Of a stretch of DNA of 64,000 nt, positions 37,915-50,195 are shown in pieces (position 1 is the stretch's first letter; each line of letters opens with the position of its first letter). The notes under the pieces are model-generated. The model saw only the letters and a program-made list of their open reading frames with translations. It did not search any database and was not told where the DNA came from. The stretch is from Bradyrhizobium ivorense (GTDB lineage Bacteria > Pseudomonadota > Alphaproteobacteria > Rhizobiales > Xanthobacteraceae). The position numbers were made by a program, and so were the translations under genes. The DNA is taken from positions 1,433,501 to 1,497,500 of the forward strand of contig NZ_CAADFC020000004.1 in assembly GCF_900696085.1 (NCBI RefSeq), given 5' to 3'.

Positions 37915-38820
37915 ATGACCGAGACCGTTTCTCCCGTGTCGAATGGGCATCGCGCGCCCAAAATCTCCTTCGAGTTCTTCCCGCCGAAGACCGAGGAGAT
38001 GGAGCGCAATCTGTGGGAGACCATCAACCGTCTCGCGCCGCTGACGCCGAACTTCGTGTCGGTCACCTATGGCGCTGGCGGCTCGACCCGCGAGCGCACC
38101 CATTCGACCATCACCCGCATCCTGCGCGAGACCGACCTGCTGCCGGCCGCTCATCTGACCTGCGTCGGCTCCTCGCGCGCCGAGATCGACGAGATCGTCG
38201 ACCGCTATCACGAGGTCGGCGTCCGCCACATCGTCGCGCTGCGCGGCGATCCGCCGGCCGGCATCGGCACGCCCTATTTCACCCATCCCGACGGCTATCA
38301 GAGCTCGGCCGAGCTCGTTGCCGGAATCAAGAAGCGCCATCCCGATATCGAGATTTCGGTCTCCGCCTATCCCGAGAAGCATCCGGAAGCCGCCAGCTTC
38401 GATACCGACATCGACACGCTCAAGGCCAAGGTCGATGCCGGTGCGAACCGCGCGATTACCCAGGTGTTCTTCGACAACGATCTCTATTACCGCTACGTCG
38501 ACCGGGTGCGCGCGCGCGGCATCGATATCCCGATCGTGCCGGGCATCATGCCGATGCACAATTTCAAGCAGGCGCGCAATTTCGTGACCCGCGCCGGCAC
38601 CAGCGTGCCGGACTGGCTCGCGGAGAAATTCGACGGCCTCGACAATGACGCCGAGACCCGCAAGCTGGTGGCCGCGACGGTCGCCGCCGGCCAGGTGCAG
38701 AAGCTGGCCAAGCACGGCGTCGACACCTTCCACTTCTACACCATGAATCGCGCGGACCTGGTGTTCGCGATCAGCCATCTGCTCGGCATCCGGCCGCATG
38801 GCGCCCAGAAAGCCGCCTGA
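37915..38820 (+). CDS. metF: 5,10-methylenetetrahydrofolate reductase
   Basis: Flavoprotein of 301 residues that makes 5-methyl-tetrahydrofolate for methionine synthase. Recognised by ISFEFFPPKTEEME near the N-terminus, FVSVTYGAGGSTRERT, HIVALRGDPP and ITQVFFDND. ATG 37915 is chosen since homology starts soon after; the 33 open codons before it have no family character. It is followed by metH after only 3 bases, so product and consumer of methyl-THF are co-translated. Confidence 0.95.
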   Translation: MTETVSPVSNGHRAPKISFEFFPPKTEEMERNLWETINRLAPLTPNFVSVTYGAGGSTRERTHSTITRILRETDLLPAAHLTCVGSSRAEIDEIVDRYHEVGVRHIVALRGDPPAGIGTPYFTHPDGYQSSAELVAGIKKRHPDIEISVSAYPEKHPEAASFDTDIDTLKAKVDAGANRAITQVFFDNDLYYRYVDRVRARGIDIPIVPGIMPMHNFKQARNFVTRAGTSVPDWLAEKFDGLDNDAETRKLVAATVAAGQVQKLAKHGVDTFHFYTMNRADLVFAISHLLGIRPHGAQKAA

Positions 38821-38823
38821 ACC

Positions 38824-42675
<3,852 letters not shown>

Positions 42676-42711
42676 CTCTTCCCTTCTCCCCTGTGGGAGA
42701 AGGCGAAGAAC

Positions 42712-42803
42712 CGTAGCCCGGATGCAGCGAAGCGCAATCCGGGGTAAGCTCTGACCGAACGACGACTGGCCCCGGATTACGCTAGCGCTTCATCCGGGCT
42801 ACG
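42712..42803. repeat. palindromic intergenic repeat, family A copy 2
   Basis: Terminal arms CGTAGCCCGGATG (42712-42724) and CATCCGGGCTACG (42791-42803) are identical to those of the copy at 22349-22438. It fills the gap between metH and the downstream isomerase gene, ending 33 bases before its start codon, so transcripts running from metH must pass through it. Confidence 0.85.
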
Positions 42804-42836
42804 AATGCCGTCGTGTGGTGCAGAGGGACATCCCCC

Positions 42837-43496
42837 ATGAAATTCTTCTCCTTCTGGCGGTCGCTGGCGAGCTTTCGGGTGCGCATCGCGCTCAATCTGA
42901 AACAGGTGCCGGCCGAAGTCGTGTTCGTCGACATCGACGCCGACGCGCATCGCGCTGACGCTTATCGCAAGGTCAATCCGCAGATGGCGCTGCCGGCGCT
43001 GGTGACGGACGGCGGCGATGTGCTGTTCCAGTCGCTCGCCATCATCGACTATCTCGACGAAACGTTTCCGAACCCGCCGCTGCTGCCGGCCGACGCGCTC
43101 GGCCGCGCCCGGGTGCGTGGCCTGGCGCTGATCGTCGCCTGCGAGGGCCATCCGCTGCTGACGCCGCGGGTGCGGCGCTATCTCGACCGCGAGCTCGATC
43201 TGCGCGACGGCCAGCAAAGCGCGTGGCGCCGGCACTGGACGGTCGAAACGCTGGCCGCGCTCGAAGGCCACCTCGCCGGCCACAAGGCGACCCGCCAGTT
43301 CTGCCACGGCGATGCGCCCAGCCTCGCCGACATCTGCCTGGTCAGCCACGTCACCGCGGCGGTCAATCAGCAGATCAGCCTCGCGCCGTGGCCGACCGTG
43401 AAGCGCATCCATGAAACCGCCATGGCGCTGCCGGCGTTTGCGAAAGCCCATCCGTCCGCGCAGCCCGACACGCCGGAGGCGATGCGGGCGAAGTAG
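42837..43496 (+). CDS. maiA: maleylacetoacetate isomerase / zeta-class glutathione S-transferase
   Basis: 219-residue GST-fold enzyme. The N-terminal SFWRSLASFRVRIALNLK corresponds to the zeta-class active-site region. The order VNPQMALPALVTDGGDVLFQSLAIIDYLDE supplies the glutathione-binding cis-Pro and Ser. Zeta GSTs isomerise maleylacetoacetate in tyrosine breakdown with glutathione as cofactor, but none of the other tyrosine-catabolic genes are in the window, so the role is family-based. ATG 42837 precedes MKFFSFW. Confidence 0.82.
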   Translation: MKFFSFWRSLASFRVRIALNLKQVPAEVVFVDIDADAHRADAYRKVNPQMALPALVTDGGDVLFQSLAIIDYLDETFPNPPLLPADALGRARVRGLALIVACEGHPLLTPRVRRYLDRELDLRDGQQSAWRRHWTVETLAALEGHLAGHKATRQFCHGDAPSLADICLVSHVTAAVNQQISLAPWPTVKRIHETAMALPAFAKAHPSAQPDTPEAMRAK

Positions 43497-43514
43497 GCGC
43501 GCGCCACTATGAGT

Positions 43515-43626
43515 CCCGTCATCCTGAGGTGCGAGCCTCTTCGGCGAGCCTCGAAGGATGCACGGCCCCGCTGGTGGCCGATTCATCCTTCGAGGCTCGC
43601 AAGAGCTCGCACCTCAGGATGACGGG
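43515..43626. repeat. palindromic intergenic repeat, family B copy 2
   Basis: The arms at 43515-43536 and 43605-43626 are perfect 22-base reverse complements, beginning CCCGTCATCCTGAGG and ending CCTCAGGATGACGGG. An inner pair is GCCTCGAAGGATG and ATCCTTCGAGGC. This is the most symmetrical of the three copies in the window. Confidence 0.88.
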
Positions 43627-43649
43627 TTGGCTTGCTCAGCTTGCTCGGT

Positions 43650-43751
43650 GTCATCACCCGGCTTGACCGGGTGATCCAGTATTCCAGAGGCGATTGTGCT
43701 TGAGCGGATAGGCCGCGGCGTACTGGATCGCCGGTTAAACCGGGCGATGAC
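43650..43751. repeat. palindromic intergenic repeat, family D
   Basis: GTCATCACCCGGCTTGACC on the left and the near-complement ending CGGGCGATGAC on the right, plus inner ATCCAGTA and TACTGGAT, make an imperfect hairpin of about 100 bases. It lies back to back with the family B copy between the convergent isomerase and GST genes. A related half-element (CGTCATCGCCGGGCTTGAC) occurs at 52169-52200 after apaG. Confidence 0.75.
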
Positions 43752-43779
43752 AGTTTTGGATGGGGACGCAACCGATCCC

Positions 43780-44406
43780 CTAACCGCTCGGCGGCGCCAG
43801 CGGTTGCACGATTTCCTGGAACGGCGGCAGCGCTTCGCAGCGGGCGGCGTGGGCCTTCAGCGCGGGATAGCGCGCGTCGAACAGATGCGGATGGGCTTCG
43901 CCGGTGAAGCGCAGCGCGCAGGCAACCGCGATGTCGGCGTGGCCGATGCCCGTCCCGAACCAGTATGGCGCAGTCACGGCCGCGCGCTCCTGCTCCAGCA
44001 CGCCGAGCACGCCCGAAATCTGCGCCTCGCAGCGTTCGACCCAGAGTTTCAACTGCTCCTTGCGCAGCACGCGCTCGTAGATCAGGCTCACCGCCTTGTC
44101 GGCGAGCCCGGTCGCGAGCGCAATGATGCGCAGATGCCGGCGCCGCTCCGCGCCGGACCGCGCCAGCATCGCCCGCGCCGGCCCGACCAGCTCGTCGAGA
44201 TAATCCAGGATCGCGCCGCTCTCGATCAACGCCTCGCCGTCATCGAGCACCAAGGTCGGCACCCGCCGCAGCGGATTGTAGGCGGCGACCTGCTCGGCAT
44301 CGCCGAAGGTCGACCACGGCTTGTGCTCGAAAGGAAGCCCATAGAGCCGCAGCGCGATCGCGGTGCGGCGGACGAAGGGCGAGTCGTATTGGCCGATCAG
44401 GAACAT
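43780..44406 (-). CDS. glutathione S-transferase family protein
   Basis: 208 residues with an N-terminal thioredoxin-like domain (LIGQYDSPFVRRTAIALRLYG, then NPLRRVPTLVLDDGEALIESGAILDYLDE with cis-Pro and the glutathione-binding Glu-Ser) and a C-terminal helical domain. The Ser near residue 9 (YDSPFVRR) is the probable catalytic residue. The substrate is unknown. GC content is normal for the window, in contrast to the AT-rich fragment that begins just upstream of its start. Confidence 0.85.
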   Translation of the reverse strand: MFLIGQYDSPFVRRTAIALRLYGLPFEHKPWSTFGDAEQVAAYNPLRRVPTLVLDDGEALIESGAILDYLDELVGPARAMLARSGAERRRHLRIIALATGLADKAVSLIYERVLRKEQLKLWVERCEAQISGVLGVLEQERAAVTAPYWFGTGIGHADIAVACALRFTGEAHPHLFDARYPALKAHAARCEALPPFQEIVQPLAPPSG

Positions 44407-44443
44407 CTGTCTTGGGTCCGCACTTCAATCAATCTTTTGACTA

Positions 44444-45298
44444 CTAGCGCATCTGCTCAGCTTCCGCTTCCGGGGTCTTCTTGCGAGGAATCAGACTTCC
44501 GGTTTTAATGAAGGTGATTACATCGTAATCAAAATCAGCACTGGTCATCCATTTTTCAGGTGCAAATGCTTTTCTACGTTCTCCGGTTCCCTCGTCAAGA
44601 ACATGTCGGATGTGTTTCCCCGAGGCTGCGGCCAGGCGTAACAGTCGTCCCCAAAGCGAATCAATGATTGCAATTCTATCTGCAACAGGCGCGGAGCGAT
44701 CCGTTTTTGCTACACCAATGTAGAGCTTCGCAAGCACGTCTCTATATCGTTTAGCATTGTTAACATTGTTGCTCGCATTGCGTGGAGCGATGGCATTGAA
44801 GAGATCGAACGCGTCAGCAAAGACGTCCAACGCCGCTGCATCCGCCAACTCATTGAGGGTCAGTTTGTGCTGAATAAATATTCTCTTTTTGCCCGCCTCT
44901 CTTAGATCTCCGCGAGACGCCAGAAAGACACGAAGAAACAGATTGCGTTCTAGGATTTTGCGACGGTCAATATAACCGGCTCGCAGGCCGTCACTGAATT
45001 CCCCTCGCTTTCTTTCAAAAAACACGCCGCACTTCTCAAAAAGCGCCTTCTGGAGGATTGGATACATCGAGTCGCTCGACGCACGATCGGCGTTATTGAC
45101 CGGGGTCTGTCTGTTAGAAGCGACCGAAATCTCTTCTATCAACCTCAATCTATCTACTGATGTATTTTTCTCTGGGTTTCGTGGCGTGAGAGTGATGATC
45201 TTGGTCAGAACTTCTTTGCCTTTGAAGTTCGATTCAGCTTCCGGCTTATTCTCGTTGAAGATTCGACTTAGCGTATATTTGATAGTTGTATCTGGCAA
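44444..45298 (-). pseudogene. C-terminal fragment of an AIPR-family (abortive infection phage resistance) protein
   Basis: About 280 codons in clearly lower-GC DNA than anything around it. IEEISVASNRQTPVNNADRAS and ILQKALFEKCGVFFERKRGEF match the conserved core of AIPR-family proteins (cf. TNxQxPVxxxDLRS... YYExRRGxY). Full-length members are roughly twice as long, and the N-terminal half is absent. The frame has no ATG at its 5' end (only TTG at 45298) and begins inside a truncated penicillin-acylase gene. It is therefore a remnant; AIPR proteins are linked to phage defence, often near restriction systems, none of which are present here. The exact junction is about 45270-45300. Confidence 0.7.
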
Positions 45299-46373
45299 TG
45301 AGCTCGTAGACGTAGAGGTCTTCCTGGTCGACGTTGAAGATGGTGAGGCCGAACGCGATGGTGCCGTTGTGGCCGATCGAGATGCCCGGCAGCGCCGGCT
45401 CGCCGGCGCCGATCACGGAAATGCCGGGCGCGTTGAGGCCGACGATGTAGCGCAGCGACGGCACCGAGTGCTCGCGATGCGGATCGTTGGCGAGGATCGG
45501 GCGGCCGGTCGCGGTGCGCTGTGGCGCGATCACCCAATTGTTGGAGCCGATGGTGTCGCGCTGCTGGTCGGCCTCGGCGAGAAACGTATCGGGATCATGC
45601 GCCTGCGCGGCCTTCTGGTCCTTTGGCGCGGCGAACTTCACCGGGCGCGTGGCAAGATCGTAGGCCGCGAGCACCGCCTTCGGCACGCTGCAGGGATCGA
45701 GCCCGTCGGGGATTTTCGTGGTCCAGGCTGGCTCCAGCTTGACGCGGAAGCGGTCGGCCTCGAGGCCCGCAGCGCAGGCGACCAACGAGCGCTTGACCTC
45801 GGAGGCGACGTTGCGGGTCAGGCCGTGGCTTCTGATCCGCACGACGTCCTCCGCGGTCCACGGGTCCGGCATGGTGCCGGCGATCCTGAACTCGATCGGC
45901 AGCGGACGCTTGCCCGCCCTGACGTCGGCGACATAGGCGTTGACGCCGGCAACGAACGCCTCCGCATAGGTTTTCGCCTTCGGGCCGTACGCGGCCCACT
46001 CCGCATTCATGTCACCGCGATAGAGAAACAGGCGCAGCGCCTTATCCTGCGCGGCATAGGCCGGACCAAAATCCTTGGCGAGCAGACCGAGCCCGCGCTT
46101 GCGCCAGAGATCGATCTGCCAGAGCCGGTCGCGCGCGGCGTTAAAGCCCTGCAGGAAGAACAGGTCGTGCTCGTTGCCGGCATAGATGTGCGGGATGCCC
46201 CAGACATCGACCAGGATCTGGGCCGGCGCCTTCAGCCCGGCGACGTCGGTCTTGATTTGGCGCGCGGCAGAGAGCGCGTTGTCCTTGTCGCGTGCCGCGG
46301 CTGGTGAAGCCAGCAGCGCGGCGCAGAGCGCAGCACTCAGCAGCTTGGCGACCCGGTTGAGATCCGTGTTCAT
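45246..46373 (-). pseudogene. truncated penicillin acylase family protein
   Basis: N-terminal half of an Ntn-hydrolase amidase (penicillin/acyl-homoserine-lactone acylase type, normally about 750-800 residues). A signal peptide (1-28) is followed by the alpha-chain region (VWGIPHIYAGNEHDLFFLQGFNAARDRLWQ). The beta chain begins at the nucleophile Ser in GSNNWVIAPQRTATGRP. Native-looking sequence stops after DQEDLYVYEL (about 45300). The next about 20 residues are foreign and end in a stop at 45246. Most of the beta chain is missing from the window, so the gene is dead. Confidence 0.85.
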
Positions 46374-46438
46374 GTTGTTTGCTCCCTCAGGGTTGTTGTT
46401 GGTTGTTACGAGATGTTAGCCGCGGCGGCGGTGCGCCC

Positions 46439-46567
46439 CCTCTCCCGCTTGCGGAGGAGGGCTGGGGTGGGGGTATCGCCGCGAAGGGGATCAGTCATTA
46501 TGCGGCGAGAGCCCCACCCGTATCGCATCTTTCGATGCGATACGACCTCCCCCGCAAGCGGGAGAGG
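46439..46567. repeat. inverted-repeat-bounded intergenic element, family C copy 2
   Basis: CCTCTCCCGCTTGCGG (from 46439) and CCGCAAGCGGGAGAGG (to 46567) belong to arms of 22 bases with one mismatch. Between them is a perfect 11-bp hairpin CGTATCGCATC-TTTC-GATGCGATACG (46519-46544). It lies between the acylase remnant and glpK, both on the minus strand. Confidence 0.75.
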
Positions 46568-46593
46568 TGCAGCGAGCATGCCGCACGAATTCA

Positions 46594-48096
46594 CTACTCC
46601 CCCTCGTCGCTCGCCAGCACGCCCTTCACCGCGCGGGCCCAGCCGGCGAGCTTACGCTCGCGCGTCGCCTGGCTCATCGCCGGCTTGAAGCGGTGCTCGA
46701 GCCGCCAGTTGTCGGCGAACTTTGCCGGCTCCGGATAGACGCCGGCCTCGAAGCCAGCGAGATAGGCGGCGCCCAGCGCCGTGGTCTCCTGGATCATCGG
46801 ACGGTCGACCGGAGCGTCGAGCAGGTCGGCAAGACGCTGCATGGTCCAGTCGGAGGCGGTCATGCCGCCGTCGACGCGCAGCACCGTGTTGGCGGCGTTG
46901 GCCTCCGGCCAGTCGGTGCGCATCGCGGCCCACAGGTCAAAGGTCTGGTAGCAGACGCTCTCCAGCGTCGCATGCGCCAACTCGGCGGGGCCGGTGTTGC
47001 GGCTCAACCCGAACAGCGCGCCGCGCACGCGCGGATTCCAGTACGGCGCGCCCATGCCGACGAAGGCCGGCACCAGGTAGACGCTCTGCATGGAATCGGA
47101 TTTGTCGGCAAGCGGCCCGGTCTCGGCGGCCTGCTTGATGATGCCGAGACCGTCGCGCAGCCACTGCACCGCGCTGCCGGCGACGAAGATCGAGCCTTCC
47201 AGCGCGTAGGTGCGCCTGCCGCCGAGCTGATAGGCGATGGTGGTGAGCAGCTTGTTCTTCGAGGCGACCGGCGTGGTGCCGGTGTTGAGCAGCGCGAAGC
47301 AGCCGGTGCCATAGGTCGACTTCATCATACCGGGCTCGAAGCAGGCCTGGCCGATGGTCGCGGCCTGCTGGTCGCCGGCGATGCCGGAGATCGCGATCGG
47401 GCCGCCGAACAGATCGGCGGTGCTCTCGCCGAAGCGCGCCGACGAATCCTTCACCTCGGGCAGCATCGAGCGCGGCACGCGCAGCAGCTTTGTCAGCTCG
47501 TCGTCCCAGGTGCCGGTGTGGATGTTGAACAGCAGCGTGCGCGAGGCGTTGGTGGCATCGGTCGCGTGCACCTTGCCGCCGGTGAGGCGCCACAGCAAAT
47601 AGCAGTCGACGGTGCCGAACAGCAATTCACCGCGCTCGGCGCGCTCGCGCGCACCCGGCACGTGGTCGAGGATCCAGGCGACTTTTGTCCCCGAGAAATA
47701 GGGATCGATGATCAGGCCGGTCTTGGCCGAGATCGCGGGCTCGTGGCCTTCGGCCTTGAGTTTGGCGCAGATGTCGGCGGTGCGGCGGTCCTGCCAGACG
47801 ATGGCGCGGTGCACCGCCTGCCCGGTGGCGCGGTCCCACACCACGGTGGTCTCGCGCTGGTTGGTGATGCCGATCGCGGCGATGTCCTTGGCCTTGAGGC
47901 CGGCCCTCTCCAGCGCGTCGCGGCACACCATCACGGTCGAGGTCCAGATGTCCTCCGGCTCGTGCTCGACCCAGCCGGAGGCCGGAAAATGCTGCGGAAA
48001 TTCCTGCTGCGCGACGGCGGCGATGGAGATGTCGCTGCGGAACACCATGGCGCGCGACGAGGTGGTGCCCTGATCGATGGCCAGCACGAAAGACAT
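46594..48096 (-). CDS. glpK: glycerol kinase
   Basis: Phosphorylates glycerol with ATP to sn-glycerol 3-phosphate; FGGY-family sugar kinase of 500 residues, the standard length. It has the phosphate-binding [12 protein letters not shown] at the N-terminus, [31 protein letters not shown] and the C-terminal [12 protein letters not shown]. No glpF, glpD or glpR flank it here, so it appears as a single gene. Confidence 0.95.
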   Translation of the reverse strand: MSFVLAIDQGTTSSRAMVFRSDISIAAVAQQEFPQHFPASGWVEHEPEDIWTSTVMVCRDALERAGLKAKDIAAIGITNQRETTVVWDRATGQAVHRAIVWQDRRTADICAKLKAEGHEPAISAKTGLIIDPYFSGTKVAWILDHVPGARERAERGELLFGTVDCYLLWRLTGGKVHATDATNASRTLLFNIHTGTWDDELTKLLRVPRSMLPEVKDSSARFGESTADLFGGPIAISGIAGDQQAATIGQACFEPGMMKSTYGTGCFALLNTGTTPVASKNKLLTTIAYQLGGRRTYALEGSIFVAGSAVQWLRDGLGIIKQAAETGPLADKSDSMQSVYLVPAFVGMGAPYWNPRVRGALFGLSRNTGPAELAHATLESVCYQTFDLWAAMRTDWPEANAANTVLRVDGGMTASDWTMQRLADLLDAPVDRPMIQETTALGAAYLAGFEAGVYPEPAKFADNWRLEHRFKPAMSQATRERKLAGWARAVKGVLASDEGE

Positions 48097-48204
48097 GGGC
48101 GTTTTCCCTTGGTCTCGACGGGATTTTATCAGGGGCCAAGGGAGCGGATTACCGCGGCAACGTCAAGCAGGAGCGACGCTGTTGCGTCGACTGCGACACT
48201 CCAA

Positions 48205-48341
48205 CCCGTCATCCCCGCGCAAAGGCTTCGCCTTTGTCGCTGGAGGCGCGAGCTCTTGCGAGCCTCGAAGGATGCACGGCCACCAGCGGGGCCGTCGACC
48301 CTTCGAGGGCCGCTGAAGAAGCGGCCACCTCAGGGTGACGG
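48205..48341. repeat. intergenic repeat, family B copy 3 (degenerate left end)
   Basis: CCCGTCATCCC at 48205 begins like the other family B copies but diverges. From 48250 the sequence GCGAGCCTCGAAGGATGCACGG and the right end CCACCTCAGGGTGACGG (to 48341) match copies at 36337 and 43515. It looks like a composite or rearranged copy in the gap upstream of glpK and just downstream of the first SGNH-hydrolase gene. Confidence 0.7.
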
Positions 48342-48364
48342 TGAAAGAGCGGGCGAAGACCCGC

Positions 48365-49390
48365 TCACATCGGCCGGTAGGTCCGCACATCCGCCGGCAC
48401 GTTGACGCCGATCTTGATCTGGCCGACCGAGCGGATGATGTCGTCGCCGAGCAGCTGCGCGAAGCAGGCGTAGCCCCAGTCGTTCATGTGCAGGCCGTCG
48501 GCGGTGACGAAATCGTTGATCGGGATCGCCTGCTTCTCGTGCCAGTCGCGCATCACCTCGAAGCGCGGGAACAGGCCGACATGGCGCAGCGCCGCGATGC
48601 GGCCGAGCAGCTTGACCATGCCGCGCGCGCTCTCGGGCCGCTCGGTGACACGCGGCGAATATTGCGGATCGACCAGCACGACATCGGCGCCGGCGGCCTG
48701 GATGCGCGCCACGCCGTCCTCGACCTGCTTGCCGGTCTCGGCCGGATCGAGGTTGCGCAAGAGCGCGTTGGTGCCGACCTGCCAGATCACCATGTCGGGA
48801 TGCACGTCGATCACTTCGGTCTGCAGCCGCCGCATCATCTCCGGTGCGTCCTCGCCGCCCTTGCCGCGGTTGAGCACGGTGATGTCGGCCGACGGATATT
48901 GCCGCTTCAGCTGCGCCGCGAGCCGGTTCGGATAGGTGAATTCCGGCGCCGACGAGCCGTAGCCTTCGGTCGAGGACGAGCCGAACGCGATGATGACGAC
49001 CGGCTTGCCAGCCGCGAGCTTGGCCGCGACATGCGGCAGCGAGCCGGTGGTGTTCGGCACGCCCTTGGGCTGCTGGCAGGGCACGCGGTGGAAGATATCG
49101 GTGGCGGATTTCGCGGCCTGCTTGAACTTGTCGAGCGCCTTTTCGGCAATGCCCGGATGCGGCGAACTGGCGGCGTCGGGCTTGGTCGCGTCAGGTTTGG
49201 TTGCGTCAGGCTTGGCGGCCTCGGCCTTAACGGATTCAGGCTTGGCGCCCGGCGCCAGCGCCGCGTGCTGATCGACCTGCGCCTGCGCGGTCTGCGCGCA
49301 CGATGGTGCGACCGGCATCAGCAGCGCGAGCGCGGCGACCGCGCACGCGGCTCGCGATGTGATCAGACGAAAAGGGAAGTCAAAACGCAT
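48365..49390 (-). CDS. SGNH/GDSL-family hydrolase, catalytic copy
   Basis: 341 residues: signal peptide (about 1-33), a low-complexity Lys-Pro-Asp-Ala-Thr stretch with three tandem KPDA(T) units (about 60-73), then an SGNH domain. All four blocks are present: Ser in AFGSSSTEGYG (about 137-140), Gly in NRGKGGED, Asn in VGTNALL, and Asp/His in DGLHMND. It should be an active periplasmic esterase or acyltransferase. ATG 49390 is used. It is the last of three minus-strand genes after opgC and a second SGNH gene. Confidence 0.85.
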   Translation of the reverse strand: MRFDFPFRLITSRAACAVAALALLMPVAPSCAQTAQAQVDQHAALAPGAKPESVKAEAAKPDATKPDATKPDAASSPHPGIAEKALDKFKQAAKSATDIFHRVPCQQPKGVPNTTGSLPHVAAKLAAGKPVVIIAFGSSSTEGYGSSAPEFTYPNRLAAQLKRQYPSADITVLNRGKGGEDAPEMMRRLQTEVIDVHPDMVIWQVGTNALLRNLDPAETGKQVEDGVARIQAAGADVVLVDPQYSPRVTERPESARGMVKLLGRIAALRHVGLFPRFEVMRDWHEKQAIPINDFVTADGLHMNDWGYACFAQLLGDDIIRSVGQIKIGVNVPADVRTYRPM

Positions 49391-49430
49391 CAACTCTACT
49401 TCCTCTAACTCTCTCTAATTCCAGTACGCT

Positions 49431-50195
49431 CTAATTCTGCTGCACCGGGCCGAGATGGGCCGCATCGATGACGAATTTCGCCAATGCGCGGCCGAGACAC
49501 GCATGCACCTTCTTGGCCAGGTCGACACCGTGCGAGGTGCTGAACAGGTCAAAATACCCCGCATCGCTCCACTGCTTCATGATCGCGAAGCGGTCGAACA
49601 GCGGCACCTCAAGCTGCGTCGCCACCACCTTCATGTTGTCCAGATAGGGCGGCGCCGAGATCATGGTTTCGGTACGCGGGCTGTACTGCAGATTGACCAG
49701 CACCACGTCGGTCCCGGCGTTCCGCAACGCAGCAAGGCCATCGTGGATGGCGGCACGGAAATCGTCGGGATCAATCGCTCGCATAGCATCGACCGTTCCG
49801 GTCTGCCAGATAACCAAAGTAGGCTTCTTAGCCTCAACAAGCTTAACAAGAGTTCCTGCGGTATCCTCGGCGGTGCTCTTTCCCTGTAGTTCTACGGATA
49901 GATCGACCGTGGCCGACGGCAACGCCTCCTTCAGCGCCGCCTGCAGCTTGGCCGGGTAGGCGCTCGGCTCGTTGCCGAGGATGGTCGAGGAGCGGCTGCC
50001 GACCACGAGCACGCTGAGCGGCCGGTTGGCCTTGACGGCCTCCGTGACCTTCGGCAGCGCGTTTTCGGTGGACAGGAGATAGGCGGGCACTTCGCAGGGA
50101 GGCGGCGGCTCGGCGGTGTCGCCGGCGCGCGCGGGCGCGGCCGCCAGCGAGGCGGCAAGCAGCGTCAGGCCCAGCATCGTCCATGCGGACTTCAT
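49431..50195 (-). CDS. SGNH/GDSL-family protein, catalytically degenerate copy
   Basis: 254 residues with signal peptide (about 1-24) and an SGNH-like domain. The nucleophile block is kept (VVGSRSST), and QYSPR is shared with the downstream paralogue. The block III Asn is replaced (TGTVDA instead of GTN), and the Asp-x-x-His block reads FSTSHGVD without the Asp. It may be an inactive or altered partner. ATG 50195 overlaps the opgC stop (ATGA), so it is co-translated with opgC. Confidence 0.8.
   Translation of the reverse strand: MKSAWTMLGLTLLAASLAAAPARAGDTAEPPPPCEVPAYLLSTENALPKVTEAVKANRPLSVLVVGSRSSTILGNEPSAYPAKLQAALKEALPSATVDLSVELQGKSTAEDTAGTLVKLVEAKKPTLVIWQTGTVDAMRAIDPDDFRAAIHDGLAALRNAGTDVVLVNLQYSPRTETMISAPPYLDNMKVVATQLEVPLFDRFAIMKQWSDAGYFDLFSTSHGVDLAKKVHACLGRALAKFVIDAAHLGPVQQN

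Noticed and set aside
37724..37918. 64-codon open frame overlapping the metF start
   Set aside because: TTG start, no ribosome-binding site, no recognisable domain; it overlaps the metF start out of frame.
44407..45298. Functional abortive-infection defence gene
   Set aside because: Only the C-terminal part of AIPR is present, with no start codon of its own and no partner genes.
45246..46373. Functional short penicillin acylase
   Set aside because: The beta chain is cut about 70 residues after the nucleophile, and the last about 20 residues are foreign sequence.
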